Both the position numbers and the translations under genes were made by a program. A DNA stretch of 9,023 nt from Prolixibacteraceae bacterium (GTDB lineage: Bacteria; Bacteroidota; Bacteroidia; Bacteroidales; Prolixibacteraceae), in assembly GCA_016930735.1 (NCBI GenBank), contig JAFGGF010000029.1, positions 1-9,023 of the forward strand. The letters run 5' to 3'. Shown piece after piece: positions 1 through 6,233 of the stretch. The notes under the pieces were generated by a model, which saw nothing but the letters and a program-made list of their open reading frames with translations, did not search any database and had not been told where the DNA came from. Each line of letters starts with the position of its first letter. Position 1 is the stretch's first letter.

Positions 1-300
1 AAAGTTGAGTGTTTGCAGAATTTCTAGTCGAAATTTATCATCTTTTTCACCTTGCAAAAAGTAAGAATAATACGAAATAGAATTTAATTCATTAGTCTCT
101 AAAATATCTTTAAAGTATTTAAATAATAATTCACTATATTCTTCCAAATCATGTTTTATCATAATTTTATTGAATTCTGTAAATTTATATTCACGCAATT
201 TTTTTTTCCTTTTTGGATTTAATTCAAACACGTCAAATGCAGCAATAGAATTTGTGATACAAGCATTAAATTTATTTAGAGTGATTTTTTGACCAGCCAT
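1..300 (-). CDS. Unknown protein, C-terminus cut by window edge; second gene behind the integrase
   Basis: An open frame of 100 codons starts at ATG 300-298 and runs without a stop to the left edge, so the C-terminus is missing. The start is 4 bp after the integrase stop codon, which suggests co-transcription and perhaps translational coupling. The visible part begins MAGQKITLNKFNACITNSI, has a basic patch (PKRKKK near residues 29-34), and then mostly charged, probably helical sequence rich in Lys, Glu, Leu and Tyr. No signal peptide, membrane segment or catalytic motif is visible. I do not recognise the family. The G+C content by count is 24% (72 of 300), well below the GH95 gene at the other end, which fits a mobile-element cargo or accessory gene. 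The basic patch is encoded next to a nine-A run (199-207), a site prone to slippage. It could be an element regulator or accessory factor, but nothing seen here proves that. Confidence 0.65.
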   Translation of the reverse strand, partial: MAGQKITLNKFNACITNSIAAFDVFELNPKRKKKLREYKFTEFNKIMIKHDLEEYSELLFKYFKDILETNELNSISYYSYFLQGEKDDKFRLEILQTLNF

Positions 301-304
301 GTTT

Positions 305-1708
305 TTAATAATTTTCTTTCTGAATTTCTGCAATTATTTTTTCCAGTTCATCTGGGTTAATGCTTTTCAGTATTTCTTTTACCTTTTCCTTTGGATCAGG
401 CTTTTCCTCAAAAATCGATTTCATAACAGCATCTGTTTCTGCAGTGCTAAATGAGCCCATATACCTCTCTGTGACGACTATATTTGAGTGCCCTAGGATG
501 TTCTTCAGGTGGTTGTTGTCAACATTCTTTTCCTTTGCTATACGAGAGAAACTATGCCGGGAAATATGGAAAGATATGTTTTTTTGAATCCCGGCTAATG
601 AAGCAATCTTCTTTAAATACTTATTAATGAGTGCATTTTTACTACTGACATCATCAGTTTGTTTTTTAATTAATCCTGATGGCAGTGTTTCCTTTTGTTC
701 ATTGGTTACTGCTTTGGCATACGGAGCATCATTTTTTAACAGTGGAAAAATATAATCAGTAGGCTTACATTTTTCGTCATAGTAGTATTTCAGAATGTTC
801 TTTGCTTTATCATGGAGCTTTATACTGCGGTCTTTCTTCGTTTTGCCCATCCGGTATTCCAACCTTCCATCAGAAGTTATATTATTCCACCGTAGCTGTA
901 TAAGGTCCCCTGCCCTAATTCCAGCCATGTAAAAAGAAAACATGAAATAATTCCTACAATTCCAGATTAAAGATTTTTCCTCCAACTCAAGCTCTTCAAT
1001 TTTTCTGATTTCTTCGGCTGTAAGTTTTTCTTTCGAGGCATACTTTGGTGTAACATACTTAAATCCCATAAATGGGTTAGCTGCAGGAGTAATTATCTTA
1101 TCCACCTCAATAGCCCTGTTAATTATGGTCCTGAATATCCGGAGGGTAAGGGAAATTGTATTGGGATGAAGCTTTGCCTCAGAATTACGGACGTTCTTTA
1201 AAGAATAAAGGTAAGCCTCAAACTTTGACAGGAAAGCTGTACTAATTTCACTGAAATATATATCCTTTTTATGTAATTCCTCTAAATAGGCTTCTAGTTT
1301 GTTACAAAAACCATTATACTTTTTAAAATTACGGTATCCCCCCTCATTGTATATATCCGTTGCCCTCTGCCTAGCATACGTTAAAAATGATGGAGATACT
1401 TCTTCAGAAGTAATTTTTGTTTTTATTAATTCCTTTGTAGCCATACCTGATTTTTTCAAATCTCTGTATGCTTGCTTTGCTTCTTCAAGTTCTATTTCAA
1501 GGGCACTGTTCCATTTCTTATGATTAGGCTCGCTTGTCCGAATCCAATTGCCTTGTTTAGCTTTTTGGTTGAAATCATTCTTTCGTTTAACTTCTATTGA
1601 AGTCTTTTTCCTCGTGTGTTTTTTATCCTGAGTGATCCTCAGTAAAATCGCATATGTTTTATTTTTGGAAGGTTTATTGTTTAGCTCGAAATTAAAAGTT
1701 GTGCCCAT
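305..1708 (-). CDS. Tyrosine recombinase / integrase of an integrative element (Bacteroidetes type)
   Basis: This 467-residue protein is a site-specific tyrosine recombinase that would cut and rejoin DNA at attachment sites through a covalent 3'-phosphotyrosine. Visible layout: an N-terminal arm-DNA-binding region (about 1-95), a SAM-like core-binding domain (about 105-205, with HPNTISLTLRIFRTIINRAI near its end) and the catalytic domain (about 225-420). The catalytic set appears complete: Arg265 in AGIRAGDLIQLRW, Lys289 in MGKTKKDRS, His381 and Arg384 in HISRHSF, His407 in LGHSNI, and nucleophile Tyr416 in TERYMG. About 50 mostly charged residues follow Tyr416, a helical tail. The length is slightly above the roughly 400 residues usual for Bacteroidetes conjugative-transposon integrases. 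ATG at 1708 gives the full N-terminal domain. It probably heads a leftward operon with the gene at 1-300. The tRNA-like fragment at 1878-1894 lies on its 5' side, as expected for an integrase next to its attachment site. Which element type it serves cannot be seen. Confidence 0.93.
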   Translation of the reverse strand: MGTTFNFELNNKPSKNKTYAILLRITQDKKHTRKKTSIEVKRKNDFNQKAKQGNWIRTSEPNHKKWNSALEIELEEAKQAYRDLKKSGMATKELIKTKITSEEVSPSFLTYARQRATDIYNEGGYRNFKKYNGFCNKLEAYLEELHKKDIYFSEISTAFLSKFEAYLYSLKNVRNSEAKLHPNTISLTLRIFRTIINRAIEVDKIITPAANPFMGFKYVTPKYASKEKLTAEEIRKIEELELEEKSLIWNCRNYFMFSFYMAGIRAGDLIQLRWNNITSDGRLEYRMGKTKKDRSIKLHDKAKNILKYYYDEKCKPTDYIFPLLKNDAPYAKAVTNEQKETLPSGLIKKQTDDVSSKNALINKYLKKIASLAGIQKNISFHISRHSFSRIAKEKNVDNNHLKNILGHSNIVVTERYMGSFSTAETDAVMKSIFEEKPDPKEKVKEILKSINPDELEKIIAEIQKENY

Positions 1709-1730
1709 TTTGTATCTTTGTTACAAGTTA

Positions 1731-1762
1731 TAAAGGTACAATTACTGAAACTTTTGCTGAAA
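1731..1762 (-). promoter_or_regulatory. Possible weak Bacteroidetes promoter for the integrase
   Basis: On the minus strand a TACCTTTA (1731-1738) resembles the Bacteroidetes -7 element TAnnTTTG with one mismatch at the last base. A TTTC (1759-1762) lies 20 bp upstream in the place of the -33 TTTG, also with one mismatch. A start site would fall about 15-20 bp before the ATG at 1708. The -33-like bases sit inside the tandem repeat, so a protein bound there could block transcription. This is a consensus match only. Confidence 0.3.
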
Positions 1763-1768
1763 CTTTTT
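1745..1768. repeat. Two tandem 12-bp repeats upstream of the integrase
   Basis: CTGAAACTTTTG (1745-1756) is followed directly by CTGAAACTTTTT (1757-1768), identical at 11 of 12 positions. They lie 37-60 bp upstream of the integrase start, overlapping the possible -33 region. Short direct repeats between an integrase gene and its attachment site are commonly integrase arm-binding sites or binding sites for an excision or repressor protein. Which applies here cannot be seen. Confidence 0.5.
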
Positions 1769-1877
1769 CGTTATTTTATTATATTTATTTTTGTTTAAAG
1801 TATCACCACTAGAATTTAAAATGTTGATTGTTATTGATATTATAGTATAAATAGAAATCATTAAAAGTAAAATTAGT

Positions 1878-1894
1878 AGTCCTGTTCTGGGCAC
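1878..1894 (+). other. Probable attachment-site remnant: 3' end of a tRNA gene
   Basis: AGTCCTGTTCTGGGCAC reads as the end of a tRNA: AGT as the last three bases of the T-loop, CCTGT as the 3' half of the T-stem, TCTGGGC (1886-1892) as the 3' half of the acceptor stem, A1893 as the discriminator base, then C. The sequence to the left does not continue as a T-loop or T-stem, so this is a fragment and not a gene. It would pair with a tRNA starting GCCCAGA and having ACAGG in the T-arm. A tRNA-Leu is a reasonable guess from that acceptor stem and the A discriminator, but the isotype is not determined. An orphan terminator on the same strand follows within two bases, and the integrase gene lies on the other side. 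Together these suggest the attachment site at one end of an element integrated in a tRNA 3' end. Confidence 0.6.
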
Positions 1895-1895
1895 A

Positions 1896-1925
1896 AAAGA
1901 GGGTTTTCAAAACCTTCTTTTTTTT
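1896..1925 (+). terminator. Strong rho-independent terminator, probably that of the disrupted tRNA gene
   Basis: An 11-bp stem pairs 1896-1906 (AAAGAGGGTTT) with 1910-1920 (AAACCTTCTTT). It has one G-T wobble, a TCA loop and a run of eight T (1918-1925) reading into the plus strand. No plus-strand gene precedes it in the window except the tRNA 3' fragment two bases upstream, so it is best explained as the native terminator left behind with that fragment. It may also protect the chromosome from transcription coming out of the element. Confidence 0.8.
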
Positions 1926-1986
1926 GTAATCTGCATAAAACAAATGGGGGTTAATCTCATCGAATTATCAGCAAAAATTTAAGGGT

Positions 1987-2026
1987 AAAAAATTATCCGA
2001 CTGTATTATAGAAGATACAGCCGGAT
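1987..2026 (-). terminator. Rho-independent terminator of the hybrid two-component regulator gene
   Basis: On the minus strand, ATCCGGCTGTAT (2026-2015) pairs with ATACAGTCGGAT (2006-1995) over 12 bp around an 8-base loop. After two A, six T follow (1992-1987). The one non-Watson-Crick pair is a G-U wobble in the minus-strand RNA but an A-C mismatch in a plus-strand RNA, which assigns the signal to the minus strand. It lies about 170 nt after the stop codon at 2199, so the regulator mRNA should have a long 3' UTR. Confidence 0.75.
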
Positions 2027-2040
2027 ATATTCAGACATAT

Positions 2041-2067
2041 AAGCCTAACCGTTATAAGTTTAGGTTT
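2041..2067. repeat. Imperfect inverted repeat in the regulator 3' region
   Basis: AAGCCTAACC (2041-2050) and GTTTAGGTTT (2058-2067) can pair over ten positions with one wobble and one mismatch around a 7-base loop. The pairing is slightly better in plus-strand RNA. There is no clear T-run on either side, so a terminator call is not supported. It may be a stabilising 3' structure of the regulator transcript or chance in A+T-rich DNA. Confidence 0.3.
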
Positions 2068-2198
2068 ATTAATTTAACCATTGTAAAATTAGGAACAGGT
2101 AAGAATAAGTATTTATAATTTCAGACATTAAATTTCTAATTTTGAATATTATGATACTTTGTATTCAAAAAAAATCATTTTTACCAATAAATACTAGC

Positions 2199-5100
2199 TC
2201 ATTTTATATATTCAGTGGGAGGCTTTCCATAAAATTTCCTGAAGACCGTACTAAAATAAGCCACACTCGTAAAACCACATAATTCACTTACTTCAGTTAC
2301 TGTATATTTTTTTGATTGCAATGATTCCATTGCTCGGTTAAGCCTGATGGTTTTAATAAAATCGGTGGGCGATTGGCCGGTAAAAGTTTTAATTTTTTTA
2401 TAAAGTAAAGAAGGGCTGACATTCATTTCTGAAGCAAATTTTTCCTTATTAAATTCTGAATTGGAAATATTGGCATTGGCAACTTCAATCATCCTTTTAA
2501 CAAATTTATTATTTAACTCATTCGAAAATACAGGTTCACCAAGGCTTTCATTGGTCAATTTTAATGCCCTGTCCCTGACAATTTCACGGTTTCGTATAAT
2601 TGTCCTGATCCGTTGCACAAGCAGGTTCATATCGAAAGGTTTGGTCAGGTAATCGTCGGCACCCAATCCCAATCCATGCAGTTGTTCGGCTTTTTCTGAA
2701 AGTGAAGTAAGCAGAATCAATGGAATGTGCGAAGTTTCATAAGTCGATTTTACAACACGGCATAATTCAAATCCATCCATATCAGGCATCATGACATCTG
2801 AAACAATTAAATCTGGTATTTGCTTTGATATGAATTCCCAGGCTTGTTTACCGTTTTCAGCCGTATAAGTATTAAAATCGCGGCTTAAAGTATTCTCAAG
2901 GAATTCAAGCAAATCCTGATTATCTTCAACTATCAGGACTTTCATTTTTTGGGTAGAAACATTTTTATCCCCTAATAACTGAACCTTAGGATTATTTTGA
3001 GAAGGTTCTGATACCTTTATAAAATTTAAATCTTTTGCTGTTTCCACAGAATCAGCAATTTTTTTATATGGAATAACAATCCGGAATTCAGATCCCTGAT
3101 TTTCCTGACTCTGGAAAGAGATTATACCATTATGCATATTTACATATTTTTTTACCAGTAAAAGCCCGATACCTGAACCTACAATTCTTGTATTTACAGC
3201 ATTATCGCCGCGATAAAACTCTTTAAACAGCTGCCGTTGTGCTTTACGACTTATTCCGATACCATAATCTTTAACTTCAAGAATCCAATCAGTGTCATGA
3301 AATTTCAGAAGAATTTTAACCTGTCCTTTCGGAAGTGAATATTTTACTGCATTTGAAATAAGGTTGTCAACAACTTTCTCCATTTTAGCCTCGTCAACTG
3401 CCGTAGAATAACTTTTCCGTTCTGAATCAAATATTAGATCAATGTTTTTGCTTTTTGCAAACGATTCAAACATCATTACCCTGTTTGATACGAGGCTTAC
3501 AATATCTGCCATAGAGTAAGCCGGTTTTTCTTTGCCAATATCGATTTTCTGGAAATCCATCAGTTGAGTAACAACAGAGGTGAGTCGCCGTGCCTGCTCA
3601 ATTGCCAGGTTTAAATAGTTTCGCCCCGACCTGGATAAACCGGTTTCATTTTTTAATTCTTCAACAGGTGCTTTTATTAAAGTCAATGAGGTTCTAATAT
3701 CATGGGCTGTGTTTGTAAAAAAGCGGACCTTTTCCTCAGTATGAATCTGTTTTAACCGGCTGATGTAATAAAGAAAATACAAACTGATAAGTCCCAGCAT
3801 TAAAATAAAACTGAAAATAAAAAACCAAACAGTTTTCCAGAAAGGTGGAACCGATTTTATTACAAATGACCGTTCGGCAATTACCTGTGACAGGGAACTG
3901 TTATAAAGCCTGATCTTTAAATCGAACTTTCCGCTTGGAATATTGGTATAGGTTAAAAACCTGTTATCGCCTGGCAATGTCCAGTCTGCATCAAAACCTT
4001 CCATTTTCCAGGAAAATTTGGAATCTGAAGGCGAACCTAAAGGAAGTAATTCTATGCTTAAATTATTTTGTGTGAATTTAAGTTTAATATACTGTATGCT
4101 ATCTATCGGCCCTTGTAAATCAAATGCTGGAATTTTTCTTATCGATCGCCCAGAAATTACTATATCCTGAATAAATATTCTGCCACTAGTCTGTGCTTCT
4201 TTAACTGATTCAGGATCGAAAAATACCGCACCATTGTTGGTCCCCCATGCAAGTTGCCCGTTTTTCATTAAAAAAGGAGAGCTGCTGTTATATGAAATTC
4301 CTGAAAGTGGATAAACAGAAGAAAATGTCACTGTTTTATTATTTGCAGGATCAAACCGGCACAATCCGTTTTCAGTGCCCAGCCACAAATAATCATTAAC
4401 AAAAACAATGCTATTGATAAAATTTGAAGGCAAACCTTCGTTTATGGTAAATTTTTCAATTGATCCTTTTTTGTAGGCAAACCTGACTAATCCATCACCA
4501 CACGTGCATATCCATAAAATGCTGTCAATTACTAAAACATCGCTTATCAGCAAACCGGTAAGCAGCCTTTCAGAACTGCCTGTTATTTTATTTACAAGCG
4601 TCAATCCATAACTGCATCCTAAAAGGATTTCCTCATGTTCCAATTCCGTAATATTGCTGATCGGCTCTGTTGTATAAGTCCTGAACCTGTCTTCCTTCGA
4701 AAGGTAACATGAAAAATATCCGTTAATTCCTCCAATCCAGATATCTCCCTCACTGTCTTTATAAATACTGAAAATAAAATCGCTCAATAAAGGAGAACCG
4801 GGAATACCCTGTGAATAATGTATTAATTCCTTTCCTGTTTTTCCATCGAGGATATATAAACCCGAAGAATAACTTCCCGCCCATATCCTTCCCTTGCTAT
4901 CTTCACAAAGTGAAAGGAAAACCTGGGCATGTTCAAGGTTATTGCGATAAAAAGTTTCCCAATGATTTGAGCTTACATCCCAGACACTGATACCGTTATT
5001 TGTAGCAAACCAGAGTTTACCCCTGCTGTCTTCTATAATGCAGTTAACATCGTTGTTCACCAAAGAATTATAATTGTTTAACTGATGAACAACCTGGTTT

Positions 5101-6092
5101 ATCATTGGTGAAGTCTGTTCGAAAAATGATACTCCTCCGCTAATGGTGCAAATCCAGATTTTATTATCATGACTGCGGTAAATATCATATATACCATTGC
5201 CTTTTAATGATGTTGGGTCGTCCGGATTTTCCTTATATACATTTATTATTTCTTCATTTTCTTTATCGATTTCCCAAATACCCTGCCCGTCAACTCCTAC
5301 CAGGAGTGTTGAATCAGTATTTTCTTCAATTGCCAGAACAGGTTGTTTCGGGAATACAGAACCCGAAAATTCTGAATAAGTTGACGTATTAAAATCGTAA
5401 CAAAAAATTCCATCCGAAATTGTCCCAATCCATAGTTTGTTTTGATCTTTATCAAAAAATAAAGAAGAAGCAAAATTAGGCGGCATTGAACTGTTCCCGT
5501 AAATAATTTCACTCTGCTGTGTATCAATATCGAAAAGCCATATGCTTTGAGGGTTTACCAAAATCAACTGTTGATTGTTGAGCCAGGCAATTTGTAAACT
5601 GAACATCGAGCTGTTATCAACTATTGTTAAAGTTCCCTTCTCAAATTTATGAAGGCCAACAGTCGAAGAAATCCAAAGAGTTCCCGAATTATCAATTAAA
5701 AGATTATGCACACTGATGTAAGGGTTATTTAACGATTTGCTTAAATTAACCAGTAAATCAAACCTGTCAAATACAGTATTATATAAAAATACCTGTCCGT
5801 TGTTAGTATAAGCAACCAAACCTGAATTTTTATAAACAAGTTTTACTGTAATAACATCTGCGGTTTCATAATCGAGGTTGTAAATACGGTAATCATCATC
5901 GGTCAATCTTATTATTCCGGTCCTGCTGGAGGCCCAAATAAATCCATTGTCATCTTCGCAAACAGAGTTTGCATTTCTGATAGAAATACCAAATAGTGAG
6001 TTGATGCTGTAAAATTTTGGTTGAGCAGCCTGTATTGAGAGTGCCGCAAAGCACATGATTATAAAAACAGTGTATTTAAATTTTACAGACAT
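2199..6092 (-). CDS. Hybrid two-component system regulator (HTCS): periplasmic sensor, histidine kinase, receiver and AraC-type DNA-binding domain in one protein
   Basis: This 1297-residue protein is a one-protein signalling chain of the type that controls polysaccharide-utilisation loci in Bacteroidota. Layout: signal peptide (1 to about 23); about twelve Reg_prop-type beta-propeller blades (about 40-630, recurring D/N-G-x-hydrophobic-W motifs such as DNGFIWASS and DSRGKLWFAT), enough for two propellers; Y_Y_Y domain (about 680-745, KMEGFDADW); one membrane helix (about 753-776); HisKA with His797 in NTAHDIRTSLTLI; ATPase with Asn910/Asn914, DYGIGIS (942-948) and GSGIGL (972-977); receiver with Asp1057, phosphoacceptor Asp1099, Thr1129 and Lys1151; and a C-terminal AraC domain (about 1205-1297) with two helix-turn-helix units. 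A ligand, by family knowledge an oligosaccharide, would bind in the periplasm. Ser802 replaces the usual Pro of the H-box. Every other key residue is present, so it should be active. It lies downstream of the CBM6/GH95 genes on the same strand, which makes them likely targets. Its ligand cannot be read from sequence. Confidence 0.96.
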   Translation of the reverse strand: MSVKFKYTVFIIMCFAALSIQAAQPKFYSINSLFGISIRNANSVCEDDNGFIWASSRTGIIRLTDDDYRIYNLDYETADVITVKLVYKNSGLVAYTNNGQVFLYNTVFDRFDLLVNLSKSLNNPYISVHNLLIDNSGTLWISSTVGLHKFEKGTLTIVDNSSMFSLQIAWLNNQQLILVNPQSIWLFDIDTQQSEIIYGNSSMPPNFASSLFFDKDQNKLWIGTISDGIFCYDFNTSTYSEFSGSVFPKQPVLAIEENTDSTLLVGVDGQGIWEIDKENEEIINVYKENPDDPTSLKGNGIYDIYRSHDNKIWICTISGGVSFFEQTSPMINQVVHQLNNYNSLVNNDVNCIIEDSRGKLWFATNNGISVWDVSSNHWETFYRNNLEHAQVFLSLCEDSKGRIWAGSYSSGLYILDGKTGKELIHYSQGIPGSPLLSDFIFSIYKDSEGDIWIGGINGYFSCYLSKEDRFRTYTTEPISNITELEHEEILLGCSYGLTLVNKITGSSERLLTGLLISDVLVIDSILWICTCGDGLVRFAYKKGSIEKFTINEGLPSNFINSIVFVNDYLWLGTENGLCRFDPANNKTVTFSSVYPLSGISYNSSSPFLMKNGQLAWGTNNGAVFFDPESVKEAQTSGRIFIQDIVISGRSIRKIPAFDLQGPIDSIQYIKLKFTQNNLSIELLPLGSPSDSKFSWKMEGFDADWTLPGDNRFLTYTNIPSGKFDLKIRLYNSSLSQVIAERSFVIKSVPPFWKTVWFFIFSFILMLGLISLYFLYYISRLKQIHTEEKVRFFTNTAHDIRTSLTLIKAPVEELKNETGLSRSGRNYLNLAIEQARRLTSVVTQLMDFQKIDIGKEKPAYSMADIVSLVSNRVMMFESFAKSKNIDLIFDSERKSYSTAVDEAKMEKVVDNLISNAVKYSLPKGQVKILLKFHDTDWILEVKDYGIGISRKAQRQLFKEFYRGDNAVNTRIVGSGIGLLLVKKYVNMHNGIISFQSQENQGSEFRIVIPYKKIADSVETAKDLNFIKVSEPSQNNPKVQLLGDKNVSTQKMKVLIVEDNQDLLEFLENTLSRDFNTYTAENGKQAWEFISKQIPDLIVSDVMMPDMDGFELCRVVKSTYETSHIPLILLTSLSEKAEQLHGLGLGADDYLTKPFDMNLLVQRIRTIIRNREIVRDRALKLTNESLGEPVFSNELNNKFVKRMIEVANANISNSEFNKEKFASEMNVSPSLLYKKIKTFTGQSPTDFIKTIRLNRAMESLQSKKYTVTEVSELCGFTSVAYFSTVFRKFYGKPPTEYIK

Positions 6093-6122
6093 ATTTTAAC
6101 GATAACCGCAATTTTCTCTTTT

Positions 6123-6155
6123 CAAAAATAAAAATAACCTTTTTTGAATGTTAAA
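6123..6155 (-). promoter_or_regulatory. Probable promoter of the HTCS regulator
   Basis: On the minus strand TATTTTTG (6130-6123) matches the Bacteroidetes -7 consensus TAnnTTTG exactly. A TTTA (6155-6152) lies 21 bp upstream where TTTG is expected, one mismatch. Transcription would start roughly 20-25 nt before the ATG at 6092. There is no Shine-Dalgarno-like sequence before that ATG, which is usual in this phylum. An own promoter would let the sensor be made at a basal level independently of the CBM6/GH95 genes. The region is A+T-rich, so chance matches are possible. Confidence 0.45.
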
Positions 6156-6170
6156 AATAATAAGTTTATA

Positions 6171-6189
6171 TTTTAAGTTATCCTTAAAA
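6171..6189. repeat. Perfect 7-bp inverted repeat between the GH95 and HTCS genes
   Basis: TTTTAAG (6171-6177) and CTTAAAA (6183-6189) are perfect inverted copies around TTATC. The repeat lies about 45 nt after the GH95 stop codon and about 15 bp upstream of the HTCS -33-like bases. It could be a weak hairpin ending GH95 transcripts or an operator for a dimeric regulator. The stem is nearly all A/T and no tight T-run follows, so neither role is supported strongly. Confidence 0.35.
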
Positions 6190-6233
6190 CTTTTATCTGA
6201 GGTAAATTCAGAGGGTTTTTAAAAAACAGGGTT

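Larger units (their letters stand above)
1709..2198. other. 490-bp non-coding stretch spanning the proposed element/chromosome junction
   Basis: No convincing gene is present. From right to left it holds the region after the regulator stop codon, a weak hairpin (2041-2067), the regulator's probable terminator (1987-2026), an orphan plus-strand terminator (1896-1925), the tRNA 3'-end-like fragment (1878-1894), and then A+T-rich DNA with a 12-bp tandem repeat and a weak promoter before the integrase. I read 1709-1877 as element DNA and the sequence to the right of 1894 as chromosome. That split is inference. Confidence 0.6.

Noticed and set aside
360..587. Plus-strand open frame inside the integrase
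   Set aside because: Antisense shadow of a clear integrase coding region, no recognisable domain.
1878..1894. A complete tRNA gene
   Set aside because: Only T-arm 3' half and acceptor 3' half are present; no anticodon or D-arm is found to the left within tRNA distance.
1944..1982. A 12-codon plus-strand ORF (ATG at 1944)
   Set aside because: Too short, no promoter or ribosome site, and it lies between two convergent terminators.
2041..2067. A second terminator after the regulator
   Set aside because: The stem has a mismatch and no T-run follows on either strand, so it is listed only as an inverted repeat.
5297..5527. Minus-strand 76-codon frame overlapping the regulator in another frame
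   Set aside because: It overlaps the propeller repeats of the HTCS sensor, which have clear family motifs; no start context or domain of its own.
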